This document shows, piece after piece, positions 6,645 to 13,663 of a DNA stretch of 33,608 nt. The position numbers and the translations under genes were made by a program. How positions within the stretch are numbered: the first letter of the stretch is position 1; every line of letters starts with the position of its first letter. The notes below the pieces were generated by a model, which worked only from the letters and a program-made list of their open reading frames with translations, was not told the DNA's origin and made no database searches. The DNA is from a virus, in IMG/VR virus record IMGVR_UViG_3300006802_000285, positions 1 through 33,608 of that record. The stretch is one strand, 5' to 3'.

Positions 6645-6673
6645 TTGCTTAAACCTTTAAAATTATATAATAT
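6645..6673 (+). promoter_or_regulatory. Sigma70-type promoter, predicted leaderless
   Basis: TTGCTT at 6645-6650, a 17-nt spacer and TAATAT at 6668-6673. Only six nt separate the -10 from ATG 6680, so the transcript would start at or next to the start codon. There is no Shine-Dalgarno sequence. The glutaredoxin gene ends at 6631, so a new transcript here makes sense. Confidence 0.5.
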
Positions 6674-6679
6674 AATATT

Positions 6680-7192
6680 ATGGAAAACATATTTACTGCT
6701 TTTATTTTAATATTTTTTGTAATTCTGCCTCTAGTAGCTATTTTTAGTTTTACTTCGAAAGTAACTAGTGGCATTTACTATTGGGCTGATTCTCAACATC
6801 CTAAAGAAGAAGAACCTCTCACCTATCATTATGTAACAGAGAATGAAGAACCTTATACGTTAGAAATTTCTGAGCCTAAAATTAATACTACAGCTACAGA
6901 CTCGTTAAAAGATAAACTTAACCTTAGAGAAAAACTTAAACTTAGAGAAAAACTTTCTGAAAGAATAGGTAAAGAAAAAGCATATTCTATGTCGTGGGAA
7001 GAAGTTTATAAAGAAGTAAACAACCCCAAGAAAGAATCTTTAGTTTTAAAACACCCTGTTGCAAAATCAGATAAAAAAGATATGGAATCGTATTTAGGTT
7101 ACTCATTAGAGTGGGAAGACTCTGCTGAGTTTACAGAATTTTTAGATACTAATAATTTTGATTTCAGAGATTATCTAACTAAAAAAGGTTAA
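6680..7192 (+). CDS. Membrane-anchored protein with charged helical repeats
   Basis: 170 aa, not recognised. One strong transmembrane helix (about 5-28) is followed by a long charged, probably cytoplasmic region. Residues about 75-97 hold a short internal repeat, LNLREKL then KLREKL then LSERI, likely to form a coiled coil. The C-terminus is acidic (SLEWEDSAEFTEFLD). No ribosome-binding site is seen before ATG 6680, and the promoter geometry suggests leaderless translation. A membrane-tethered scaffold is only a guess. Confidence 0.65.
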   Translation: MENIFTAFILIFFVILPLVAIFSFTSKVTSGIYYWADSQHPKEEEPLTYHYVTENEEPYTLEISEPKINTTATDSLKDKLNLREKLKLREKLSERIGKEKAYSMSWEEVYKEVNNPKKESLVLKHPVAKSDKKDMESYLGYSLEWEDSAEFTEFLDTNNFDFRDYLTKKG

Positions 7193-7196
7193 TACG

Positions 7197-7409
7197 GTGT
7201 ATACTAAAAAATTTGACTTAGGCATAAGAGACATTGAAATAATAGAACAAGCTCTACGAGCAAAAGCTGGACGTAGAGGGCTAGCTATTGCTCAAGGAGA
7301 AACCTCGGATAAACTAAAAGAAGAAATGATAGAAATTCAAGAATTATTAGGTAGAATTCATCAACAAAAAACTTGGTATAGACCTAAAGAAGGATATATA
7401 AGCGGATGA
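7197..7409 (+). CDS. Hypothetical small helical protein, GTG start
   Basis: 70 aa, unknown. It starts with GTG 7197, supported by AAAAGG about nine nt upstream; the previous gene ends five bases before. The protein is mostly helical: DIEIIEQALRAKAGRRG, then an amphipathic KLKEEMIEIQELLGRIHQQK, then an aromatic and basic tail. Its stop overlaps the next start (gATGA). Nothing indicates a function. Confidence 0.6.
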   Translation: MYTKKFDLGIRDIEIIEQALRAKAGRRGLAIAQGETSDKLKEEMIEIQELLGRIHQQKTWYRPKEGYISG

Positions 7410-7546
7410 ATATTTATGTAAAAACAGGTATGTTAGTTATTTGTCTTGGTATATCTCTTATAGGAGTACAACACTTATTAGTTCTTAGTACTGATGTCTT
7501 TAGCCTTCTAACCTCTTTAGGAGAAGAATTAAATAAATTACCTTGA
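7406..7546 (+). CDS. 46-aa hydrophobic membrane peptide
   Basis: This short frame runs from ATG 7406, overlapping the previous stop by four bases, to TGA 7544-7546. The peptide is dominated by one hydrophobic helix (MLVICLGISLIGVQHLLVL, about 9-27) and a short acidic tail. Its stop codon lies inside the -35 box of the ligase promoter. The length, overlap and clean hydrophobicity support a real small membrane protein; no family is recognised. Confidence 0.5.
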   Translation: MNIYVKTGMLVICLGISLIGVQHLLVLSTDVFSLLTSLGEELNKLP

Positions 7547-7571
7547 CAATTAATCATAATTACTATATATT
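7543..7571 (+). promoter_or_regulatory. Strong sigma70-type promoter before the DNA ligase gene
   Basis: TTGACA at 7543-7548, a 17-nt spacer, and TATATT at 7566-7571; it is the closest match to consensus in the window. The start near 7578 gives a short leader with GAAAGG before ATG 7593. Confidence 0.75.
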
Positions 7572-7592
7572 ATATGTATAAGAAAGGCAACA

Positions 7593-9332
7593 ATGAAACA
7601 AGATTATAACTCCCTTTTAGAAACAGTCAAACATCATGCAAAGCTATATTATGATAATAGCAGCCCTATTATATCAGATGAAGAGTATGACCAACTTTAT
7701 GATAGGCTAAAAGCTTTAGAGGATAAACAAGGTTGGTCTGATTCCTCAAGCCCTACTGTGAAAGTAGGAAGCGCAAAAGGTAAAGTTAAACATCCATACC
7801 CTTTGTACTCTTTAAAAAAAGTGTATGAAAAAGAAGAAATAGATTCTGAATTTATTGTTGAAACTATAAAAATAGATGGTACTAACTTATCTGTTACATA
7901 TGATAAAGAAGGTAAGTTGTTACATGCTCTTACTAGAGGCGATGGAGAATTTGGAGAGAATGTAACTCATTTAGTAGATTATATTGCTTCTATTCCTTTT
8001 TCTATCTCTCCTTTAAATAAGATTGTTACTTTTATTGGAGAAGTAGTTACTGATAAAGAGAATGTACAAAACTTTAGAAATTTTGTAAGCGGCTCTCTTG
8101 GTATAAAAAATGCAGAAGAAATTATAGACAGAGAACTAAGATTCATTGTTCATGATGTAGCAGGAGTAGAAGAAGACTATACTGAGAGAGTTAAAAATTC
8201 TCATAATTTTGGATTTGTTTCTCCTTTTAACTGGGACTGTTCTGCTTATCCCAGTGATGGAGTAGTGTATCGAGTTAACTCTTACAAAAGAGAAAGACTA
8301 TTAGGTACTACTTCAAAATATCCTAGATACGCTGTAGCTCTAAAAATTAGAGGAGCTATGACAGCTGTTACTACTATTCAAGATATTTTTTGGAGTATAG
8401 GTAGAACAGGGGTTGTAACTCCTGTTGCAGTTGTAGAACCTGTAAACATAGATGATGCTACTATTTCTAGAGTTATTTTACATAACATAGAATTTATAGA
8501 ACAGCACGATTTAGGTCTTGGTGATGAAATTCTAATAGAAAGACAAATTACTCCTCAGTTTGTAAAAGTTCTTTCTAAGTCTAAATTTGCTCGATTTTGT
8601 GTCTCAGACGCAGAGAAAAAACTAGGACTAAAACTATACAGAGAGGGTCCTAAGCTTTTTACTTCTGAAAAAGATGGTAATAAGTCTGTAGAGTACTTTG
8701 TAAAACAACTTGGTATTAAAGGCCTAGGTCCTGCTTGGATTCAAAAATTAAATTTAACACATCCTAATGACTTGTTTAAAGAAGAAATTCCTTGGGAAGA
8801 TATGGGTAAAAATGGTGAGAAAGTTTTAGAGGAGCTTTCTAGACCTAAAGAATATTCTTCCGTACTAGGAGCATTAGGTATTCCAGGAGTGGGTAAGAAT
8901 ACGGCTAAAAAAATTATTCAAAAAATACCTTCTTTTGATAGATTAAGAGATATTGAATACGAAAGTATTAATGGTATAGGCCCTAAAACTGTAGATAATA
9001 TATTAGCATGGTTAGACATAAATGAAGAATGGGTAAAAGACTTACCCTACTCTTTAAATGCTTCAACTTTTGTTGAAGAGTCTATTAATGCTATATCTGT
9101 GGCTGTATCTGGTAAATTAGATATGACTAAACAAGATTTAGCAGACCACTTACAAGAATTTAATATTGTTTTAAAAGATAGAGTAACTAAAGATGTAGAC
9201 TATTTAATTAGCTCTGGAGAAGAAACTTCTAAAGTAGCTAAAGCTAGGCAGTATAATATTCCTATTATAAACTACTGGAAAAATAAAAAGTACATCTTGA
9301 GAGGAGAACTAACTTATGGCAGAAGTTATTGA
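7593..9332 (+). CDS. ligA: NAD+-dependent DNA ligase, zinc finger missing
   Basis: This 579-aa LigA homologue seals nicks using NAD+. Domains in order: the NMN-binding Ia domain (YY and ISDEEYDQL, 15-40); the adenylation domain with KIDG (93-96, Lys93 the AMP carrier) and LTRGDGEFGENVT; the OB fold (IGRTGVVTPVAVVEPV then RVILHN, about 268-330); helix-hairpin-helix repeats (IPGVGKNTAKKI, INGIGPKTV); and a C-terminal BRCT domain. Between OB and HhH, where bacterial LigA has a four-Cys zinc finger, only one Cys is found and the region is short, so the finger is lost. This largely explains why it is shorter than the usual 670 aa. It has its own strong promoter. T4 itself encodes an ATP-dependent ligase instead. 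Confidence 0.92.
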   Translation: MKQDYNSLLETVKHHAKLYYDNSSPIISDEEYDQLYDRLKALEDKQGWSDSSSPTVKVGSAKGKVKHPYPLYSLKKVYEKEEIDSEFIVETIKIDGTNLSVTYDKEGKLLHALTRGDGEFGENVTHLVDYIASIPFSISPLNKIVTFIGEVVTDKENVQNFRNFVSGSLGIKNAEEIIDRELRFIVHDVAGVEEDYTERVKNSHNFGFVSPFNWDCSAYPSDGVVYRVNSYKRERLLGTTSKYPRYAVALKIRGAMTAVTTIQDIFWSIGRTGVVTPVAVVEPVNIDDATISRVILHNIEFIEQHDLGLGDEILIERQITPQFVKVLSKSKFARFCVSDAEKKLGLKLYREGPKLFTSEKDGNKSVEYFVKQLGIKGLGPAWIQKLNLTHPNDLFKEEIPWEDMGKNGEKVLEELSRPKEYSSVLGALGIPGVGKNTAKKIIQKIPSFDRLRDIEYESINGIGPKTVDNILAWLDINEEWVKDLPYSLNASTFVEESINAISVAVSGKLDMTKQDLADHLQEFNIVLKDRVTKDVDYLISSGEETSKVAKARQYNIPIINYWKNKKYILRGELTYGRSY

Positions 9333-9651
9333 TTTCTTAGAAAGAACACAACAACTTAAAAAACAATATGAAGACGAAGAAACTGACATAGATGATGCTA
9401 AACTAATAAGTAAAGATATATTTTATGAAACACTAATGACTTTAGAAGAATTAGGATATTCCCCTAATGAAAATCCTCAAACTTTAAAAGATTTAGAAGC
9501 TTTATCTTTTATAGCTACAGCAGTAATTTTTAGAGTACATAAAAATTATCATCCAGGTCTTGATCTTCTTGATATTGGGTATAAGCACTTATTAGATACA
9601 ATATCTTTTGTAGAGGAGACTTTAAATGCCGAAAATGATAATAAGGTTTGA
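9316..9651 (+). CDS. Hypothetical acidic helical protein
   Basis: 111 aa, unrecognised. ATG 9316 lies inside the ligase 3' end (17-nt overlap) with GAGAGGAG ten nt upstream. It is acidic throughout, with helices DFLERTQQLKKQYEDEE, IFYETLMTLEELGY and a C-terminal LLDTISFVEETL. Similar small acidic proteins are common in T4-like marine phages without assigned roles. Coupling to the ligase suggests a DNA-metabolism context, not a function. Confidence 0.6.
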   Translation: MAEVIDFLERTQQLKKQYEDEETDIDDAKLISKDIFYETLMTLEELGYSPNENPQTLKDLEALSFIATAVIFRVHKNYHPGLDLLDIGYKHLLDTISFVEETLNAENDNKV

Positions 9652-9895
9652 GGACTCAGGACTAACCAAAAAAGAAGCTAAAGAATTTGCAGAGCAAAAT
9701 CATGCAACTCTAACTGCATTTCAAAGCGACAGTAAATCTAAACAATCTTTTCTTGACTTAACCCTAGAAGACTATTATCATGGTAATGAACTGCTAGAAG
9801 AATATAATGACATAGCTCAAGGATATTTACAATTTGAAGACGGCACTGTTAGCAGGCATTTTATTAGAAAAGAAAGAAACTTTACTGAAGACTAA
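9626..9895 (+). CDS. Hypothetical small protein
   Basis: 89 aa, not recognised. ATG 9626 overlaps the previous gene by 26 nt and follows GAGGAG ten nt upstream. A beta strand (KMIIRFEDS) leads into a helix (TKKEAKEFAEQNHA), then a strand, an acidic helix and a basic end (RHFIRKERN); an alpha/beta two-layer fold is plausible. No catalytic residues stand out. Confidence 0.55.
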   Translation: MPKMIIRFEDSGLTKKEAKEFAEQNHATLTAFQSDSKSKQSFLDLTLEDYYHGNELLEEYNDIAQGYLQFEDGTVSRHFIRKERNFTED

Positions 9896-9913
9896 TATAA
9901 AAGGATGAATACT

Positions 9914-10198
9914 ATGTATGATTTAATTAAGAATTTAACTACTGCAGAGCAAGCAAAAAAAGTACTTAAAGCTAACGATGCAAATGAGTCATTAACAAAA
10001 AGCTTAATGGACAGATGGCATGCAGATAAAGAAGCTGCAGATATAGCAGCAGAAGCAGCTAAAATAGCTGCTGTAGCTCCTCCTATTAAAAAAGCTACAC
10101 TATCAGCAGCTAAAACTACTACTACTAAAGTAGAGAGTATGGGAGACCCAGACATTTGGAAGAAAGACGAAGAATTTGATCCCAAAGAAGAAGTTTAA
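9914..10198 (+). CDS. Alanine-rich hypothetical protein
   Basis: 94 aa from ATG 9914. An in-frame ATG at 9905 overlaps the AAGGAT ribosome-binding site (9901-9906), so the second ATG is preferred. The N-terminal helix (MYDLIKNLTTAEQAKKVL) is followed by an Ala-rich stretch (about 44-68) and a Thr/Lys linker. The acidic end is FDPKEEV. It may be a small structural or nucleoid-associated protein, but nothing proves that. A promoter for the next genes follows at once. Confidence 0.55.
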   Translation: MYDLIKNLTTAEQAKKVLKANDANESLTKSLMDRWHADKEAADIAAEAAKIAAVAPPIKKATLSAAKTTTTKVESMGDPDIWKKDEEFDPKEEV

Positions 10199-10211
10199 TT
10201 TAACTTTTTTA

Positions 10212-10240
10212 TTTACATACTCTTAATTATTTGATATATT
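10212..10240 (+). promoter_or_regulatory. Sigma70-type promoter of the Hsp20 operon
   Basis: TTTACA at 10212-10217, a 17-nt spacer, and TATATT at 10235-10240. Transcription would start near 10247, the first base of a perfect hairpin. Confidence 0.65.
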
Positions 10241-10246
10241 TACTAT

Positions 10247-10319
10247 AGTTTCTAATAATGTCTTATGAGTTATTAGAAACTACTTATGAAAATACAATGC
10301 GAAAATATTCGATTGTATT
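10247..10319 (+). promoter_or_regulatory. Two-hairpin 5' leader upstream of the Hsp20 operon
   Basis: Hairpin 1 is a perfect 12-bp stem (AGTTTCTAATAA at 10247-10258 with TTATTAGAAACT at 10270-10281; 11-nt loop). Hairpin 2 is an 8-bp stem (10291-10298 with 10312-10319), a bulged G, then CGAA/TTCG closing an AATA tetraloop. The ribosome-binding site AAGGAG (10339-10344) lies further down and is not obviously sequestered. The leader begins at the predicted transcription start, so it could stabilise the mRNA 5' end or sense temperature or a ligand. Stem order is seen; function is inferred. Confidence 0.6.
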
Positions 10320-10351
10320 CATAAATCTTGCTTTTAAAAAGGAGAAAAAAT

Positions 10352-10573
10352 ATGATGAGTTCATATATTACAAATTGGGGAATTGATACCCTTCAAAATA
10401 CTAAAAAATACTGCGTGGACACTTTAATAAAAGAAGAAAGTTTAGCTGAACCCTTGCATTCTTTTATAGATGCACAAACAGACTTTGCTAAGTCTGTAGT
10501 AAAAGCTGGAGAATCTTTTACAGAGTCTTTAAATAACTCTATACAATCTTTAGTTAAAGGAGTTTCAAAATGA
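10352..10573 (+). CDS. Small helical protein preceding Hsp20
   Basis: 73 aa, starting at ATG 10352 seven nt after AAGGAG. It is almost entirely helical and amphipathic: IDAQTDFAKSVVKAGESFTESLNNSIQSLVKG is a run of heptads somewhat like the phasin family, whose members coat polyester granules. That likeness is weak and the protein is far shorter than phasins. It overlaps the Hsp20 start by four bases (ATGA), so the two are made together, and a chaperone accessory role is conceivable. Confidence 0.6.
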   Translation: MMSSYITNWGIDTLQNTKKYCVDTLIKEESLAEPLHSFIDAQTDFAKSVVKAGESFTESLNNSIQSLVKGVSK

Positions 10574-11010
10574 ATATGAGAAATACTTCTTTACTAGATA
10601 TTAATAAATTTACCCCTTACGCTGTAGGATTTGATCGTCTTTTCGATCAAATGAATAAGTATTTAGACAGCCATGCTCAAAGTACTGGGTATCCTCCTTA
10701 TAATATTACTCATGTAGATAATCAATATACAATTGAAATTGCTCTTGCGGGAGTTTCTAAAGAAGATATTGAGATGCTAGTTACTGATAATATTCTTTCT
10801 ATATCTTATAAGCCAGAAACTTCTGATAACAGTTCAGAGTCTTGGATTTATAGAGGAATTGCTAATAGAGGCTTTACAAGAAAGTTTACTTTAGCAGACG
10901 ATATAGAGGTAAAAGAGGCTTCTATGAATAATGGGCTTCTTACAGTAGTTTTAGAAAGATTAATTCCTGAAACTAAAAAACCTAAAGTTATTGCGATAAC
11001 TTCTAGATAA
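10570..11010 (+). CDS. Small heat shock protein Hsp20
   Basis: 146 aa. The N-terminal LFDQMNKYLD segment is IbpA-like. The alpha-crystallin domain spans about residues 45-135, with YTIEIALAGVSKEDIEMLV, RGFTRKFTLADDIEV and the closing NGLLTVVLER. The C-terminal IxI anchor (IAI, about 142-144) needed for oligomer assembly is intact. Such holdases bind unfolding proteins; Hsp20 genes are frequent in marine T4-like phages and may aid virion assembly. It has an AAGGAG site and is the second gene of a two-gene unit with a structured leader. Confidence 0.92.
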   Translation: MNMRNTSLLDINKFTPYAVGFDRLFDQMNKYLDSHAQSTGYPPYNITHVDNQYTIEIALAGVSKEDIEMLVTDNILSISYKPETSDNSSESWIYRGIANRGFTRKFTLADDIEVKEASMNNGLLTVVLERLIPETKKPKVIAITSR

Positions 11011-11020
11011 GTAAAATCGA

Positions 11021-11042
11021 GGAGGGTCTTACAAGGCCCTCC
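11021..11042 (+). terminator. GC-rich hairpin after hsp20, no U tract
   Basis: Stem GGAGGGTC (11021-11028) pairs with GGCCCTCC (11035-11042) including one G-U pair, with a 6-nt loop. It lies eleven bases after the Hsp20 stop. No T run follows, so it may pause, protect the mRNA 3' end or sequester a site, and is only a possible terminator. Confidence 0.5.
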
Positions 11043-11062
11043 CACTAATTAATGAGTGCTAA

Positions 11063-11392
11063 ATGATAAAAAAACATTTTTCTGAAATTGAACTTCTAGA
11101 ATTTACCAGAACTCATAAATACACTAAGTCTTTTAATAAAGAAAAATCTCACTCTAGCCCTGTAAAATACCAGATACTTAAGTTTGTAAACTTAGAACAT
11201 CCGAATATGAAAAAAATATTAACCTGGTGTTCTGAGAATTGTAACTTTAGATACGATGTGTGTCAATGGCACTTAGGTTATGGTAATAGTATATTTATAA
11301 AATTTTATGCTAACAACGATTATTCTAAATTTTATACTTTTTATGATTCTAACTTTTTTCCAAGAATTGATGTTAGAATAGGAGATAATTAA
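11063..11392 (+). CDS. Hypothetical aromatic-rich protein
   Basis: 109 aa, unrecognised. The N-terminal third is basic (TRTHKYTKSFNKEKSH). The rest is rich in Phe, Tyr and Trp, with three Cys in a short span (WCSENCNFRYDVC, about 56-68) followed by strands NSIFIKFYANND and KFYTFYDSN. The Cys spacing is not a standard zinc motif. The C-terminal half looks like a beta sheet. ATG 11063 follows the hairpin closely with no clear Shine-Dalgarno sequence. Confidence 0.55.
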   Translation: MIKKHFSEIELLEFTRTHKYTKSFNKEKSHSSPVKYQILKFVNLEHPNMKKILTWCSENCNFRYDVCQWHLGYGNSIFIKFYANNDYSKFYTFYDSNFFPRIDVRIGDN

Positions 11393-11393
11393 T

Positions 11394-11741
11394 TTGGAAA
11401 CTTCAATAATTAAAACCCCTCAAATGCTTCAAGGAAATTCAAGTATGCCCATGAATGAAGGAGATAAGTCTGTTCAAGGAAACTCTAAAAATATGCCTTT
11501 TACAGCACATACTTTTCCTAATGCTGAAAATATAAGACCCCCAAGAACTGAAGAAAGAAGAGTAGTTGAGCCTTCTACTCGTGCTGCAGTTATACTAAAA
11601 AAATATCAAGAAACTCAGTTTATGTGGCAAGAATATATTTCTAAAATACAAAATAAAACTTTTGCAGAAAGAGCTTACTTACGAGAAAAGTTTGCTTTAA
11701 TGCTTAAGGATAGAAACTCTCTAATAGATATTAAAGTCTAG
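11394..11741 (+). CDS. Hypothetical protein, TTG start
   Basis: 115 aa, unknown. AGGAGAT eight nt before TTG 11394 makes this start credible; the next in-frame ATG (11424) lacks a site. The first 60 residues are low-complexity, polar and probably disordered (many Asn, Ser, Pro). The last 50 form a basic helix region (AAVILKKYQETQFMWQEYI, AERAYLREKFALML). The layout, a disordered tail plus helical domain, is common in phage structural or scaffold-like proteins but gives no function. Confidence 0.55.
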   Translation: METSIIKTPQMLQGNSSMPMNEGDKSVQGNSKNMPFTAHTFPNAENIRPPRTEERRVVEPSTRAAVILKKYQETQFMWQEYISKIQNKTFAERAYLREKFALMLKDRNSLIDIKV

Positions 11742-12251
11742 ATGAATACTATAACCTTTGAAAATACTAAATATCCCGCTTTCCAAGCTACTGGCAATGC
11801 TGCTAGATTTGCATTACCCTTTGCAGAAGAAATTATTGGTTTTGGAAAAGTAGGATATGATATTGGATGTATGAAAAAAGAATGGTCTTATCCTAATTCT
11901 ATTTTAATTGATGTTAATATAGAAGACCCCTGGGATGCCTATTCTTTACCTTCTACTCCTGTAGATTATATATTTTCTTCTCATTGTTTAGAGCATTTAC
12001 CTGACTGGGTAGGAGCTTTAGACTATTGGAATACGAAATTAAAAACAGGAGGAATTCTATTTTTGTACTTACCGCACAAGAGTCAAAAATATTGGAATCC
12101 TTGGAATAATAGAAAGCACTATCATATGTTTTCTTCTTCTCAATTTATAAAATACTTTAAAAGTAAACAAACTATATGGAAAAATACTTTTGTCACAAAA
12201 GGACATGACTTGAACAATAGTTTCTATTGCGTAGCAGAAAAATGCGGATAA
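11742..12251 (+). CDS. SAM-dependent methyltransferase, Methyltransf_11-like
   Basis: 169 aa. A Rossmann-type order is visible: GKVGYDIGCMKKEW (36-48) as motif I, ILIDVNIEDPWD (54-65) as the acidic strand, VDYIFSSHCLEHLPDW (74-89) as the characteristic CLEHL segment, then LKTGGILFLYLPH (100-112). The domain is shorter than usual and the glycine motif is reduced to DIGC. After residue 112 is an aromatic, basic tail. Enzymes with HxLEH/CLEHL motifs methylate small molecules or sugars more often than DNA; no target-recognition domain is present. It begins directly after the stop codon of the previous gene. Confidence 0.75.
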   Translation: MNTITFENTKYPAFQATGNAARFALPFAEEIIGFGKVGYDIGCMKKEWSYPNSILIDVNIEDPWDAYSLPSTPVDYIFSSHCLEHLPDWVGALDYWNTKLKTGGILFLYLPHKSQKYWNPWNNRKHYHMFSSSQFIKYFKSKQTIWKNTFVTKGHDLNNSFYCVAEKCG

Positions 12252-12254
12252 TAG

Positions 12255-12283
12255 TTGCATAAATAGTTATTAAATGTTATTAT
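12255..12283 (+). promoter_or_regulatory. Sigma70-type promoter
   Basis: TTGCAT at 12255-12260, a 17-nt spacer, and TATTAT at 12278-12283. GAGG then lies about nine nt before ATG 12310. It opens the run of genes to 13660. Confidence 0.6.
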
Positions 12284-12309
12284 ATAATATAACATAAAGA
12301 GGTAACTAT

Positions 12310-12606
12310 ATGTACGCAGTAAAAAAACTAAGTAATAGTAATTTTGAAGTTGTTAATATGGAAGATGATCCTAAAGTCTATACAGTTAACAAAAGTACAA
12401 AAGGACATTATCAATGCGATTGTATGGGCTTTGCGAGACAAAAAAATAAGCTAGAACATAAACATTGTTTAATGGTACAAGTTTTAGAAGATTTAGAGTA
12501 TGATAGTTTAGTGCTAGACACCGATAAAGAATGGAAAATTGTGTCTGCCTACACTATGCAAGACGCTTTAAAAGAAGTAGAATCTTTTATTGACGGAATA
12601 TTGTAG
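12310..12606 (+). CDS. SWIM-like zinc-finger protein
   Basis: 98 aa. The central YQCDCMGFARQKNKLEHKHCLMV (35-57) follows the SWIM pattern CxCx(n)CxH, with His50 taking the place of the third Cys (HKH at 50-52) and Cys53 following. SWIM fingers bind DNA or proteins. The surrounding strands (VVNMEDDPKVYTVNKS before, an acidic helix ALKEVESFIDGIL after) match small phage proteins that consist of little more than the finger. Zinc binding is likely; the target is unknown. It heads the transcript from the promoter at 12255. Confidence 0.65.
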   Translation: MYAVKKLSNSNFEVVNMEDDPKVYTVNKSTKGHYQCDCMGFARQKNKLEHKHCLMVQVLEDLEYDSLVLDTDKEWKIVSAYTMQDALKEVESFIDGIL

Positions 12607-12617
12607 AGAGGAAAATT

Positions 12618-12947
12618 ATGTTAGCTAATATTACTAATCTAGATACTGACTATGCAGACTGTACTATAATAACAGACATTCCAGATGCCTGGACAACAGA
12701 TAAAACTATCTGCATTTTATTATCTAGACTATTAGCTAACTACGCCGAATATTGTGAAGAGTCGCCTTCGACTTTTTCTTTAGAAGATTGGAAACTAGAA
12801 GTTAATTATTGGTCAGACTGTTTAAACGAGTATTACTATTGTCAAGATTCAGAGAGCGCAGAGTTCGAAGCAGTTCTTAAAGACGCTAAAAAAGCTTTAC
12901 GATTCACTGCTCAATACTTAGAAGATCTATGGATAGTTAATGAATGA
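12618..12947 (+). CDS. Strongly acidic hypothetical protein
   Basis: 109 aa, unrecognised. By hand count it has about 22 Asp/Glu against 7 Lys/Arg, with many Tyr and Trp (LNEYYYCQDSESAEFEAV). The ribosome-binding site is GAGAGG. It is followed by the HAD gene with a 4-nt overlap. Small acidic proteins of this kind in phages sometimes act as DNA mimics that block host nucleases, but nothing beyond composition supports that here. Confidence 0.6.
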   Translation: MLANITNLDTDYADCTIITDIPDAWTTDKTICILLSRLLANYAEYCEESPSTFSLEDWKLEVNYWSDCLNEYYYCQDSESAEFEAVLKDAKKALRFTAQYLEDLWIVNE

Positions 12948-13660
12948 CTGCTTTAATATTTGATGTGGACGGAACCCTGACAGAGCCTAGAGAAAAAATT
13001 GATAAGTTTTTTCTAGAAGAAATATCAGGATTAATTTCAAACTTTAATATATATTTAGCTACGGGTAGTGATTATGGTAAAACAGAAGAACAATTAGATT
13101 CTTGGTTTTTAGAAAATATTGTATCTTACAGTTTTAACTGCTCAGGAAACTCAATATGGCATAAAGGAAAAGAAATTTTAAAGCAAGAATTAGAAATTCC
13201 TTCTGAAATAATGGACTGGCTCACTGAACAATTACATAATAGTTCTTTTGAGTATAAAACAGGCTTTCATTTTGATAAGAGACCGGGTATGTTAAATTTT
13301 AGTATAGTTGGAAGAAATGCTTCAACATTACAAAGATTTTTATATTCTGAATACGATAAGAAAACTAACGAAAGAATAAAATTAGCAACAACATTTAATT
13401 CTCTGTTTAGCGATAAGTATAAAATTACTGCTCAAGTTGCAGGCATGACAGGGTTTGATATTTATCAAGAAGGAAAAGATAAAAGTCAGATTATAAAATA
13501 TTTTGATAATATTCCTATTTTCTTTTTTGGTGATGATACTCAAGAAGGAGGTAATGATTTTACATTAGCTCAAGCAATAGAAACAAGAAACAATAAAGAA
13601 GATAAAGTATTTAAAGTATCTTCTCCTTCTGAAACTAGATATTTATTATCTCTTCTTTAA
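12944..13660 (+). CDS. Eukaryotic-type phosphomannomutase-like HAD enzyme
   Basis: The 238-aa product matches the PMM2-type alpha-phosphomannomutase layout of the HAD-IIB superfamily nearly end to end; human PMM2 has 246 aa. Visible are the nucleophile motif FDVDGTL (6-12, with Asp7 and Asp9), GSDYGKTEEQL (41-51), the cap signature RPGMLNFSIVGR (113-124), a GFDIYQEGKDKS segment (170-181), and GDDTQEGGND (196-205) for metal binding. These enzymes interconvert mannose 6- and 1-phosphate. Bacterial phosphomannomutases mostly belong to another fold (ManB), so this is notable. It would supply mannose 1-phosphate to the nucleotidyltransferases seen elsewhere. Mutase versus phosphatase activity cannot be settled from sequence. 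Confidence 0.85.
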   Translation: MTALIFDVDGTLTEPREKIDKFFLEEISGLISNFNIYLATGSDYGKTEEQLDSWFLENIVSYSFNCSGNSIWHKGKEILKQELEIPSEIMDWLTEQLHNSSFEYKTGFHFDKRPGMLNFSIVGRNASTLQRFLYSEYDKKTNERIKLATTFNSLFSDKYKITAQVAGMTGFDIYQEGKDKSQIIKYFDNIPIFFFGDDTQEGGNDFTLAQAIETRNNKEDKVFKVSSPSETRYLLSLL

Positions 13661-13663
13661 ACA

